Program-made: the position numbers and the translations under genes
Source of the DNA: Sclerurus mexicanus
Taxonomy: Eukaryota > Chordata > Aves > Passeriformes > Furnariidae
NCBI GenBank assembly: GCA_013396755.1
Contig: VWZF01007079.1
Span: 529,964-593,963 of the forward strand
Direction: 5' to 3'
Length of the DNA: 64,000 nucleotides
The notes under the pieces: generated by a model
The model's database searches: none
Seen by the model: the letters and a program-made list of their open reading frames with translations, nothing else
Told to the model about the DNA's origin: nothing
In this document: positions 24,269 to 35,850 of the stretch, piece after piece
How positions within the stretch are numbered: the stretch's first letter is position 1
How the letters are laid out: every line of letters begins with the position of its first letter

Positions 24269-25554
24269 TACATGAAATGTTTGCTTTAAACTCTCTTACG
24301 TAGTTCCTGCTTGGACACCTCCTGCTAGCTGCAAAACATTCTGGATGCCCTAACAGAGAGGGACAACCCTAACGACGCTCGCCAGCCACTTGGCAGTTCA
24401 CCTTTGAAGACAAGTTCAGGGATTTATCAATTAGAAACCCTGTTAATTTGCTCCCCAGACAAATGAGCTGCACACCTTCTCAGTTCACTGTCTAGTGCTT
24501 CCTGTTAGCTTTGAGTTCTTATATATTTCACATCTACAATAAAAGTTCTTTCTAAATTTCTTTGCTATGTAGAAATCCTGCTTCCCTCCCTCCCCAGCCC
24601 TGTCTGGCATTGTGCCGTGCTCCTGGGAGACTGTCTTAAACCATGATCTGCATGTGAGTACCCTCACAATGCACAGTCTTTTCCTGTTGCTATGGTGATC
24701 CCTTCTTGGTGGTGAGGAAGTGCAGGAATTCAACAAGTCATCCTTTTCTAGAATGTGACTTGCTGATGGTTTAAAAGGAAAATCAATAACCAAATCCAAG
24801 CAGATCATCAATATAGTTCCCTTCCTGTGTTTTCCTCCCATCAATATTGCCTCAGTTCACGTCAGACAATCCAATTTGCCTTGATTACATCAAAAGGAGT
24901 GTGGAGAAGAGGCTAAAAAGAGCCTGATCACTGAATGTGTCCTACCTTTGCACATTGTCCAAACCCATCACGTTTCCTGTCTGGCATACATTTCAGAAGT
25001 TGTAATTGTATGCCTTTAACTATATTAGCTTGCATTTCAGTATCTATTACTGGTGCACATACTAAAAAAAAAAAGGTAATCATTAAGGGTTTTTAATACC
25101 TCTCCATGCAAATTAACTAAGATATATGTCACTGATAACTGACACTTGCTCATTGTAGAGAAGCAAACAAAAACCCAAACATGATTATTTTTGTAGTAAA
25201 AAAAGTCCACACCTAAAATACCCTATACTTAGAAGATGCATATTATCGGGGTGACATTCAGCTTGTGGGTGTTTTTATCTAAGATAAATCTTCTGCAGTT
25301 TACTAGTGGAATTTCAGTTCCAAATTTTTATTTATATGAAACAGATAAAAGCAATCTACTACATGTATATACCTCTCCATTTTAGGTAAAATGTACTTCA
25401 GCTTGTCAAACTACCCAATCTTGAATTTCATAAAAGCAGTAGATCCCAGAGGAGACGAGCTACCCACAATAGCTGGCAAACCATGCTTTAGCACCTCTAA
25501 ATTGTCAGGGCACTGAATACCTGCAAGATGCACTTACTCTGGGTATGAACAGAG

Positions 25555-25591
25555 TGGCATCCAGAGTATTAGAATGGCATCCAGAGTATTT
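25555..25591. repeat. 20-bp tandem duplication
   Basis: TGGCATCCAGAGTATTAGAA at 25555 is followed at 25575 by a second copy that matches for the first 16 bases. Confidence 0.8.
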
Positions 25592-27527
25592 AGCACAGGA
25601 TTTAGTTAAACCTATATTAGCTTCAACAGATCACAAATTAAATGAAGCAGGATTAAATGCTACGTTTGCAATGTTCTTCCGAGTGGCGTGACTTTCTTCT
25701 GACTGTGCAAATTTAAACCCTAAATGCTCTTTATTTTTGTATAGAAGGTGAAAGCTCTTATCTTTTAAGAATCGACAGCTTACTTTGAAACCTATATTGA
25801 GCCTGTCTGGCAAAAGCGTTGTGCCATTGTTGTCAAGATTAAAACAGCTGACAAAAATGATAAAATGACACTCCTCCTCCTTTCGAGCATAGCAAGCAGG
25901 ATTAGCTGCCTGTGCCACAGTCAGAGAACGACGCCAGATTCTCTCCTCGGGGTGACTGATCACTCGAGGTGGTTGTTTGTTTGGGGTTTTTATTAACATA
26001 GCATGTAAACATTGGGAGGCTGTTTGTCTGCCAGTAAGCCAGCTTAGTGTTTATACTGCTTGTCCAAGAGGATGAAGATGCACTTGCACCCTGCCCTGCA
26101 GCCCAACACTGCTCCCCTGCCACATTGCGGTGAGTTTCCCTGTTTGTTTACTCTGCTCACAGTGACCAACATTCATCCCCAGTGCTTCCAGTATAAATAT
26201 TGTCTCCGAAGTCCCTGGCCTCGACCTGAGTTGTTTTCAAACAGGAAGGTAGCATTTTTGTCAGGCAGTCGGGGATTAAGCCTAGCAGAACTCACAGCTC
26301 AGTGTCTAAGCCCCAAGTGTTTCTTGCAGACAAGAGGGTAACTGGTAAACATTTAGATGCAACAGTTCTTATTTTTTTTGCTCCCCATCGAGCAGCTAAC
26401 TAGGAAGAGCATCTGTCTGAAATTTGGCACAAGCAGTGCTTCATCCTTAGAGGACTTAATTATGGTGCTTGAATTACTGTAAACCTCTCTATTGATTTGG
26501 AATGAAAATGCCTCCCTCTGTCTCATCTAGTTCCTTCACACAATTATGCATAGCTTTCTCTTATCCTTAAGACTATGTAATTTCAGTGTGAAATTTCTGA
26601 CACTCTCTGTAGTGTCTCAGACAGTTGACAGACTGCCAAGCTTGTAAATTCTTCTGGCATTCATTGAGAGACCAGCATTGTAGCTGTGTCATAAGCAGTG
26701 ATTTGAATGTTAATGCTGCTACCGAACATCAAGATAAGGTGCTGATATTAAGAAAAGAGCCTTTTCCATCCTCTGCAAAGACTGTATTTTTTACACAAGT
26801 GCTAGTCTTAACTAGGAACCTGGGGATGACATAAATTAGGGGGGAAATGGAGTGGAGAAGGAAGCATTTAGATGCCTGAGCACTTCTTGTGACTACCTTC
26901 TTTTTCCTTTTCTTAGGCACAAAAGCACTTTTTTTTTCTTTTTAGATTTAAACTCCCCAGTCTGACCCATTTCTCAACCCCAATCCAAGCCTTTCTTTTT
27001 TTTCTGCCCTTTGTAGCTGTCTAAGTTTACAGGCTTGGTCAATATTCTTGATTGCTGAGATGGACTTTTTTGGGTGGGGGGTGGTTGGCTTCTTTCACAT
27101 ACTCCCTCTGGGTCCATTATCAGCAATTAGCTATATACAGCCAGCCTTTGACCAGCACTTAACTCTACTGTTCCTTTGAGAGCACCGAAGCGTTTCATAT
27201 TCTACATTAATTATAAAAGGAAGTATTTGTGTATCTTCCTTACCAGGCGAAATGCAAGCGCTGCTCATAAAGTTTTCATGGAAGGGATAGCTTAGGCCAG
27301 CATGACTAATACACTAGCAGTTCTTGTCTGGAGTCCTAGTGGGGCTCAGTGTCAGACAGATGTTACTACCAGGAATTCAAAGACAGAAGAGTTTACATCT
27401 CTGATGGCTGAGGGTGTTCTAATCTGCTACAGATCAATTGGAAATTTGGCAGAACAAATCTTTAAAATACTACTCTTGAGGTGCAGCTTGCTGAAGTTCA
27501 ACTACAGGTAAACCAAATCCAAAAGTG

Positions 27528-28340
27528 ATGCTAAAGGTCTGCTCTTCTTTTAAAATAAGGAATAAAATTCTGCAATATACAAGTACTAATACTATAAAGT
27601 GTCTTGCCTTCCCACTACTTTCTACAATTACTTGCTTGTGTGCAAAAGGAAGTGTGAAACGACCGTATAAAGGGGGAAGCAAGGGAGAATCATCTAACTC
27701 ATCCCAGAAGACAGTGCAGGAATGTTTTCCCTGGTTTGTGTTTCACCCAGGACTGACTGGGGGAGTTCAAGATGCAAGGGTGGGTCTTCTAATAAGACAC
27801 AAGTTTTCTACCCCTTTGCTAGGAAGGCTTCTTTTCAAGACCAAAAGAAGAGAATATTTTGTGCTACTCTCTTGGTGCAATCCACTCCTGAAGCTCCATT
27901 TCCTCCTCTCCTCGGGAGTGTGGACAGCAAAGTTCACCTGCAGAAGGGAATTACAGGGTGGTAACACAGTGATTCAGAAACAGCTGTCTTGGCTGATTGG
28001 GTTGTCAGCTCTGGTGTCTAGTGTTGAGGATTTGTATTGTCCCAGTTCATTGACCATGGAGCATTCACTTCATTTCCTCTCACAGCAACTCTTGTTCATT
28101 GTTGGCATTTCCATTGTTCACTCTAAAATTCATACATTTTTTCACAGAAACGTCCAACACCACTTTTTTTCGGTAATTCCCGCTTACTTTCCCACACCGT
28201 TCCAGGCATTTGCATACAGAAGGGCTGTTCAGAGGGCAATGTTTCTATTAATCCATCATTTCAGAGGATGTTTTCATTTACACTCATTTCACAGTGGAAT
28301 CAGAAGAGAGGATTGTAGAGCCTTCAAACCAAAAATGTAA
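27528..28340 (+). other. Unusually long intronic open frame (270 codons), unrecognised
   Basis: ATG at 27528 opens a 270-codon frame, ending at a stop at 28338-28340, in DNA of ordinary AT-rich composition where stop codons should be frequent. The product is rich in Leu, Phe, Ser, His and basic residues. It has hydrophobic patches but no domain, signal peptide or repeat pattern that I recognise. It lies inside a CNTNAP2 intron in the same orientation, with no obvious promoter or poly(A) signal. It could be a decayed retrocopy, a novel exon or chance. I favour chance, because codon choice shows no clear third-position GC bias. Confidence 0.15.
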
Positions 28341-30949
28341 AAACACTGGTTTTGTGTTCTCCATCACCTTTGTGCGTGTCTCTCTCAGCAGAACTCAACA
28401 GCAAAATATATTCTATAACCCCACATTGGCTGAGATTTTAGATATGATTTTTCAATCAAAACCCCCCCCAATGATATACAAGCAAGTTTCTTGCTGACGC
28501 AAGAATAATAGAACAGGATTTCATGAATTATGGTAAAAATATCTGCCAGCATTGCACAGGTGCTTTATTAAAAAAGATTCATGAAATTCTAAGATCCTGT
28601 TTTCATGGGAGAGCTCCTGGTTCTTCAGCAGTTGCAGCAGGGCACAACTTAGCCCACCTGATGATGAACTCTTGCTGAAATTCACTGCCCCCTGCCCCCT
28701 GCATGTTGTGGTTTCCTCTTTGGCAGAGATGAGAGTCTCAGAGCGAATCACATCTGCTTGTTGATCCAGTGGGCTCCTCTCCGGAGGATGCAAGGTGACT
28801 CAGTGCAATGGAAGGCAGCCTGGGTTGGAGGCGCTGGGTCCAGTGCTGGCAGCAGCTCTCAGATGAGATCAAGGATGTGGCTTCCCGTCCTGCTTGGTGT
28901 TCTTCATTGTCCTGCAGTGTACTTCAGTGGCTGTTGTAGCCTGTGGTCTTCCTGTGGTCAGGAATCCCCTGTAGCATAACTATTGCGATGTGGCAGCTCA
29001 GGAGGGATCGTGCTGCCACAAACAGCAGCTTTCCCTTCACACTTCACTAGTGCTGTGGTCCTTGAAAGAACCTTTTAAAGGAAGATGAAATATAATATTC
29101 AGTTGTAAGGGAAGAAGGAACTGTGACCATTTCCAATGCTCAGATTTCTTGTGTGAGGACACAGGAGACCAGCTCTCAAAGAAGTGGCAAGTGGTAGGAC
29201 TTGGTAACTGCCTGTGGTGCTGCTGCTATGGCAAGGAGCCTCTTTCTGGGTTAGAATGGCAGAGAGCAACTCTTTCTGATTGGGCAGATTGATTCTCTTC
29301 ACCGAGTATTATTTATCTTTAGGATTTCCCTTGAGATGCAGGGAGAACAGGTTGAGAATTAGGGTTTATTTCCCCACTGCCAGCTCTTTGCTTTTAGCAC
29401 TGCAAGGCCATGATCATGGACCCTATGCCAAAATATCTTCATTAATGGTCCTGCATGGTTCTTAGGAGCAAAATCCACTGATGTAGAACCAGGTATTTAT
29501 TTATCTTTTACAATTTATAGCCTGATGTGTTTCAGAGAGGTGCAGAAGAAGGTTTTCAGAAGCCAGAGCACCAACAAATGTCAAAGGCACGAGCGGTGCT
29601 GCTAAAAACTGCTGGACAGGTCCTCTCCACTGAGCTCTGAGAAACACTGTCCTGTTTGCCCCCCAGGCGACCAGCCAAAAACTATGCTGGACACACAGCT
29701 GGTTTGATTCTCTCCCAGAGCAGGCACACAGAAGGCTACTCTAGCCCCAAACCTCTTTTCAGGCCACGTGCCAAGCTGAAGCCATTCATCCTTTTGTGCG
29801 GCTGCTTTACAGCACAAAAGAAACTTTATTATGGATTTTACTCCATGCTAACAGGCAAAGAGTTGAATTCCCTTAGCCAGTTTTTGGGTATACTGAGTAC
29901 ATTGCTGGCCTGTAAAGGCAACTGATTATTTTAATAGAATATCATCTAATCCATCCAGCAAGGAAAATACAGCTGGGTTTTACATGCTGCCCTAAGAAGC
30001 AATTAATATCCTTGATTATTTTAACTTTCTCCAGTTAAACACTTTTAACAACATTTTGTCTATTTCAAAATCAATACCACAGTGCAAAGGCAAAGAGGGA
30101 AATGGTTCCAACCACTCCCCCAGCTCCTTGGGCTTGCTTAGTCAGTAGGATGTCTTGTCTGACTACAAAACAAAATGCTGATGAGAGGTTTAATTGATGA
30201 GTTTGCCTTTAAAAATCCTCTGCGATGTTTTCTGAAGGTTAAAACCGAGACTACCGTCCAAATTCCGCTTTAAACCTGTACTGATCCCTTCATCCAGTTC
30301 TGCTGCGAGGAGTGCCTCCTTTTTAGGCTGCTGGTACATGTGGCTGTGTGTCTGCTCCTCATCGCCTGCCGGAGGCTCTCGTGGCCCGTGGGCTCTCCTG
30401 CCTGCCTTGCCTCAGCTGCCCCAGCTGCCAGCCTTGCTTCTGAGCCCTGGAGCACCTCCAGCAGCAGCAACGAAGGAGATTCCAGCCTTTCTTTCAAAGA
30501 GCTTGCAGTTGTACGCAGTGGTGGCCACAAAGTCCCGGCGACTTCGGAAGCCTTTAATGGAAAGCACTGACAAAGGCAAAAATCTCTCTAATAAAATGTG
30601 TGGTCAGACACTTCTGAGAGAAGGGGGTTTGTTTCGTTTTGTGCTAACTTACTGCTTAAAACTTACTGAATTTATGTTTGTAAAGTGTCAGAATGACCTC
30701 CTGTATTAATAGCAATGCTTACTGAGAGCCCCTGCTCTTTTTTATTTTTACTTCTCTTAAGAGGAAGAAGGAAGTCGTTCTGAGGGATTAGTTAGTAGGG
30801 AAAGTTTTTTTTCTTTTATTCTTCTTTAGATAAATACCTAGGGATCACATTTTTTTTTTAAATTGTATCTGAGGATGTTGGATGTATTTCTGAACTTCAT
30901 ACAGAAGTTTCACTGATGTTACAACACCAATCTAATTCTCTGTTTACAG

Positions 30950-31021
30950 CAAGTGCTGATTTCCCATACAACGGTCAAGCTATAGGAGATGGAGTTAACA
31001 GAAACTCTGCTATTATTGGAG
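30950..31021 (+). CDS. CNTNAP2: CNTNAP2 penultimate coding exon (stalk)
   Basis: A 72-nt exon between TTTACAG (AG 30948-30949) and a GGTAAGA donor (GT 31022-31023), phase 1 at both ends. With the G carried from the previous exon it encodes ASADFPYNGQAIGDGVNRNS and then AIIG, the extracellular juxtamembrane stalk of CASPR2. The human segment as I remember it reads FPYNPGQGQAIRNGVNRNS, so this copy seems three residues shorter. Because the exon is a multiple of three and symmetric in phase, skipping it would keep the transmembrane exon in frame. If the following intron were retained, the frame would stay open until 31215, giving a form without the membrane anchor. Confidence 0.95.
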
Positions 31022-31573
31022 GTAAGAAAACCACCTATTTTTCTAACACACACTGCAGTATGACTCTGATGGCTGAATTGCAGTTGGTAACATATTCAAG
31101 AGCAATTAAGGATAGAACAGATGACAAAGCAGCTACATCTGCAATTATGTGGAGCCAGTGCCCCGTGCGTGGAGGGAGCCAACAGCGAGCCACGCCGACT
31201 TTCAGGACGTGGTGAGGAGCTGTGATGAGTCTTCACAGCCATTGACTAGCAAGTGCACACCAGTGATTCCTCTGCCAAGAGCTGCCCGGGCCGTGACACA
31301 TGCCCATCCCACCACACTGCTTTGGGAGCACCCCACACCCTCTGCCTCAGGTCAGCACTGCCCAGGTCTGCAAGTGGGTGTTGGTGCTGCACTTCACCCA
31401 CAGGTGAAAGTCACGAGCAGCCTCCCCTGAGTCACGCTTGGTGTACAGCCAGAGCTATATATGAACACTAGAGTAGTGGAAACCAAGGCACTGTGGTGAT
31501 GCCGCCGTGGTTTTTTTGCCAACGCCCGTAGCTGGTCTCACTGGTGGCATCTTTTCTTCTCTCCTGCGCGTAG
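31022..31573 (+). other. CNTNAP2: CNTNAP2 last intron (552 bp)
   Basis: GTAAGA donor, GCGTAG acceptor (AG 31572-31573). It is unusually short for this gene, whose introns are mostly very long. It holds a CpG-containing patch around 31140-31300 and no separate gene. The CNTNAP2 reading frame continues open into it to a stop at 31213-31215. Confidence 0.9.
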
Positions 31574-31773
31574 GTGTCATCGCGGTGGTGATCTTCACCA
31601 TCCTCTGCACCTTGGTGTTCCTGATCCGCTACATGTTCCGCCACAAGGGAACCTACCACACCAACGAGGCCAAAGGGGCAGAGTCAGCCGAGAGCGCCGA
31701 CGCCGCCATCATGAACAATGACCCCAACTTCACGGAGACCATAGACGAGAGCAAGAAGGAATGGCTTATCTAA
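31574..31773 (+). CDS. CNTNAP2: CNTNAP2 last coding exon (membrane helix, cytoplasmic tail, stop)
   Basis: Starts after AG at 31573 with two bases completing a Gly codon and ends at TAA 31771-31773. It encodes a single transmembrane helix (VIAVVIFTILCTLVFLI), then a basic juxtamembrane stretch (RYMFRHKGTYHTNEAKG), which in this family binds 4.1/FERM proteins. An acidic Ala/Glu/Ser tail follows, ending in the type II PDZ ligand EWLI. The cytoplasmic sequence appears identical or nearly so to mammalian CASPR2, which is what distinguishes it from CNTNAP1, 3, 4 and 5. The tail links CASPR2 to the 4.1B and PDZ scaffold that anchors Kv1 channels. No frameshift or missing motif is seen, so this is an intact functional exon. 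Confidence 0.98.
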
Positions 31774-33684
31774 GCCCTTGGGCACGGGGCCTGGGGTGGG
31801 AGATGAGCTGGGCCAGGGTGGGACTGGGATGACTCTTGCAGTGGAGGAAGAACACTCTGTGTCGGACGCTTGAGCACACATAGGGTAAAAAAAGATCAGC
31901 ACAACTGGAGGAGCAAGTGACAGGAAAATACTACTGAGACTGGAGAAAAAAGAAATTCTATCTCAAGCATTTAAGAAAAAATATTTTTTAATATTTATTT
32001 ACAGCAAATTGCCCCTTCTGTATCCAAACAACGACAACAAAGAGCAGTTCTGCAGCTTCGGCACTGGTTGAAATTTTCAGTAATACCCGTCTGTTTCTCT
32101 GCGTGTTTAGAGATGTTCTGGGTACCCGCGACAAGAAACGGGGCTGGTTTTTTACCTTTTTTAAAAGCTGTTTCAGGTGTGGGTGGTTCTGTCCTGAGAG
32201 CAAGTGGCAGCCCTTTCTTCCCAGCGCTGTGTCCCTTCATGGCTGGCCACCTCCCCACCAGCTGCCCTCAACACCCTGACCGTAACGCCATTCACCGTGG
32301 TGGTGTCCGTCAGGGGCTCGGGGCTGGCCGTGGGACAGGGGGGTCAACACGAATGCAACTCTTACTCACCGGTTTCTCAACGCGTCGTCGGCCCGTGCCA
32401 ACCCTGGCAGGATCCGTCTTCTTGAGCCAGGCACTTTGTTGGTTGTGTGCAATTCTCATCAACGGTGTAAAAATGCTGTTGCTACGACTGCTATTGCTAC
32501 TACAGAGGGCGGTCATAAAGCACAGGAAGCGTTAGGGATTTTTTTTATTACTATTATTTGGTTGTTCTCTGAGGGAGGATGATGCTGTGAGTCTGTAGAC
32601 CTAGTCTGTTCCTGTATCTTTGGCTGTGGCACTGGTGGCCTGAGGCATGTGCCGGTTTAAGCTCAGCTCTGCCTGTGGCACATTGGCATATACTGTACAT
32701 TGTAGTAGGGAATTAGAGCCAGACTTTGTTTGCTTGTTTCTTCTTAATAGACTGTCATAGAATTATTAGTACAGCTCTAGTCAATGCGCTTGGACACACA
32801 GGCTTCATGTCATACATTTTCCCAACTGGAGAGTAGCAATCTATTCCCGAAATCCCTTGTTTCAGTCCCTTTGCTAGGAGAGCCTCTGCTGGCAGTGTTT
32901 GCACAGTCAGGAGAGCGAGGCGAAGGAGGCTGGGGAACTCTGCCCCCAGAGCACAGAGGAACACGGCACGCAGGGGAGAGTTACTGCCCAACACAAAGAT
33001 GCACCTGTTTTACTGTCTTTGCAAGGCGTTTTTGAGAACAGCAAGGCTGATGCCACGGGCAGCGTTGCATCCCGTTTCCCCTGTCAGAGCAGGGAGCCGT
33101 GGGTGTCTCCTGAGCAGCGAGCAGGCAGCTGGTTGGAAAGGCAGAGGGGCAGTCTGAAGGCCTAATACCATTTGGTGGCAATAACAAAGCTTTAGCTTGC
33201 CCTCTGTAGAGGAGAGTGGGTCTCCTGTGGTCTGAACTGATAGGAATTTAAGCCCTTAATGGGCAGGTTTTGCAGTGGAACAGAAGGGAGGAATGAATAT
33301 ACTGCAGGGCATTTGCCATGTGTTGAAAGAACAGAAACAATACCAAGAATTCCCCCTTCAAAGTATTTATGCTCCTGACAGTCCTAGATTTGCTTTACCT
33401 TTAATATTGCTGGGTTTAGTATGCACAGATTCAGTACATTTCTCTGTACAAGAAAGACTTATTTTTTGCCTAAATTGGCAATCTACTACACTTTCAATAT
33501 TCTAGTTGATGCTTTAAAATTAAAAAAGAAAAAAAAATCATGTAGGGGAAAGAAAATACTGGATTCTTACCAGACAAGAAATTACAAGCACAGTTTGTCA
33601 GACAGACAAGGCCGGGTAGCTTGGGGTTTAAGGATGGTAGCCCAAAGTCCTCTTCTGGATTCATTGAACATAGATATCAGAGCA

Positions 33685-33690
33685 AATAAA
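33685..33690 (+). terminator. CNTNAP2: Candidate poly(A) signal AATAAA
   Basis: First canonical hexamer after the CNTNAP2 stop codon. The downstream sequence is only weakly GT-rich, so use is uncertain. Confidence 0.3.
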
Positions 33691-35816
33691 ACCACTAATT
33701 TCTCCCATTTACGGATTTGGAATTAGCATACTAGTTGCCAGGTTCAAAAGAAATTACTGTTTCTCAGGTAACATGTGGCAGAGATGTTCAGGTAGGCATA
33801 AAAATTACCTCTGCCCCTCTTGTGCTCTGCAGTGTTCTGCCTTGCCTCCAGTATTAACCTCTCCCTCTCTTGGCTGCAGTCAAGCAGATGAGTCCTTATT
33901 CTTGTAAAATCATGGGTGTACGAGAAGTCTTCACTCCTTGGAGAATCTCAGGAGGGCATGACTCTGCCCTGCACCACTGTTCAGCAAACTACATAGCAAT
34001 TACAGATGCCTCTGTAGGATTGAAAAGGCATTATCTTTTCCGTATTATTTTATGTTGAATTTTATTTTAATGGTATTTTAGTCCGCTCTGGAAAACATCC
34101 TTGCCTTCACCTTCAAGTTACCAAGAGAAGTGAGTAGAGTTTGAACAGATCAGGATTTGGTTTGCAGAAAAAAAGTTACTAATCTGAATTTAACGTCTGT
34201 GAGGAAGATCAGACTTGGGTATCCTGAGGGACTAGAGTTCTCCTCTGCTTTATGTGGGGGAGGCAGATTTCATAGCCATAGTTCAAGCTTGCCAATGCCT
34301 CAGCACTGGAAGGGAAGGATGGCTTGGTCTCCGTGCGTAACCAAGTCCCTGGCAAAGCGAGGGACAGTTGTCTCTGGGTCATGGCAGCGAGGCCTGTGTC
34401 ATCTGTTCTTTCTAAAAGCTTGCCAGCTAATGTCCCACAACCCCGCAAGCAGCAATTTCTGGAGGATAACCTGTGACCATTGCATAAGCAATAGCTATAA
34501 GTTAGTGTCTTGAATTTGAAAAACAGGGTTTAAATTTCTGAAATGAAGTCACAAGCATCTGCACCTCTCCGTTGACTGGACACCATGGACCTTTTGAAAG
34601 TTTCTCTTTTTGACATGTGGAATTCATTAGTGCTGTGTTAAAATGTTGATAACCTTCAGTCCTGTCTTATTTTCATGATGCAGTCACTTGCATAACTCTA
34701 GAAACCTTTAATTATTAGAATTCTTGTTTCTTCTTAAACTGGACCTTAGACATGGTATCATCAACTAGCAGCTGGTCTCTGTATAGGCATTTGGTGACTT
34801 TGAAGTGAATTCCTGCCTGTCTGCTTTGTATTCATTTCTGAGAGTGGTGTATGTTTAACTGTAGGCAGTGGTCATTCTGCAGCCTGGCAGTGAAGCAGGA
34901 GCAGGCTCAGAGAAGCAGCCTGTGTATTTTGCTAGCACTATATCTATTCTGAGGATTTCTTCCTCTGCAAATCTATAATTGAAGCCTGAAACGACATCCA
35001 TAGTTTATTTCACCCACTCTTACTTGTGCCAAAAATCCATGTTGTTTAACAGGTATTATCCTTACACTTGTAGTGGGAAAATCTGTTGGAGGGGAGAGTG
35101 GGTCCTGCTTTTATAAAACTCTGTACTTCCCCCCCAAAATATTAAAATACTCAGTCTTTTATCACCTGTTTTTTAGCTGTTTCACCTATTTGAACTGTGC
35201 AGAAAAATGTAGCTTCTTATACTCATTCGGGAACCGAAGTGTCCCCGTTGTTTTTCCAGAAGGTTCGTTCCTGATTCCAGAGGAAACCGTGGCAAAACTG
35301 CTGCCAGCAGTGGGGAGAGCGAGACTGGGCTGGAGGTCAGGGCTTTCAGCACTAGTGAAATAACGTAAGCAATCCTTCGGATTCTCAGTCACAACACGTG
35401 CAGACCACCAGGTAATGAGACGTGTTGCTCCAAAGAGCCGAAACAGTGGAGAACTTACTGTCGTGTCAACCCAGCCTCGAGGGAAGTCTGCAATCCAGCC
35501 TGGCAGTTCTGAATCAAGTCTTTCACACGCTGCTCATTTCATATTTACTGGTAGAATGCAGATGTATTCAATAGGAATGTGTATATTTAATTGGTACTGG
35601 AGCATTTCTGCTTTGTATTTTTTGTGTCTTAAATGTTACCTGTACATTTTATATCTCTTCTAGCAGTTACCACTTCAAAGGTATGGCAGCACTTAAATAC
35701 CATGCTCTAGGCAGCATGATATATGTGAAAGGATGGGCATCATAAACGATTTAGTAAGACTGCCAAAGCAGTGGTGTATATGTACAAGTTTATTGTACTG
35801 ATAAGAATTCAGTCTA

Positions 35817-35822
35817 ATTAAA
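35817..35822 (+). terminator. CNTNAP2: Candidate poly(A) signal ATTAAA
   Basis: A common variant hexamer, followed about 40 bases later by GGTGTCTGTTGAAATGTG, a GT-rich element of the kind used downstream of cleavage sites. Confidence 0.3.
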
Positions 35823-35850
35823 GCAGTGTCCTTTAATGGCAGGTGCATCT

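Larger units (their letters stand above)
21273..30949 (+). other. CNTNAP2: CNTNAP2 intron (9677 bp)
   Basis: Starts GTGAGC and ends TTTACAG. It contains a 5S-rRNA-like fragment (24237-24268), a 20-bp tandem duplication (25555-25591) and one unusually long open frame (27528-28340), listed separately. A poly-G/T stretch lies at about 22225-22250. Otherwise it is AT-rich with no recognised repeat or RNA gene. Confidence 0.85.
31774..35850 (+). other. CNTNAP2: CNTNAP2 3' UTR, end uncertain
   Basis: Begins after the TAA. The early part is a mix of GC-rich and A/T-rich stretches (for example a TTTTTTAATATTTATTTA AU-rich segment near 31983-32001) without repeats, as expected of a UTR. CNTNAP2 has a long 3' UTR in mammals, so I extend the call to the ATTAAA near 35817 with its downstream GT-rich sequence. 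Termination at the AATAAA at 33685, or further downstream, is equally possible from sequence alone. Confidence 0.45.

Noticed and set aside
32068..32535. 155-codon frame in the CNTNAP2 3' UTR
   Set aside because: No domain, overlapping open frames on both strands, and position inside the expected 3' UTR.
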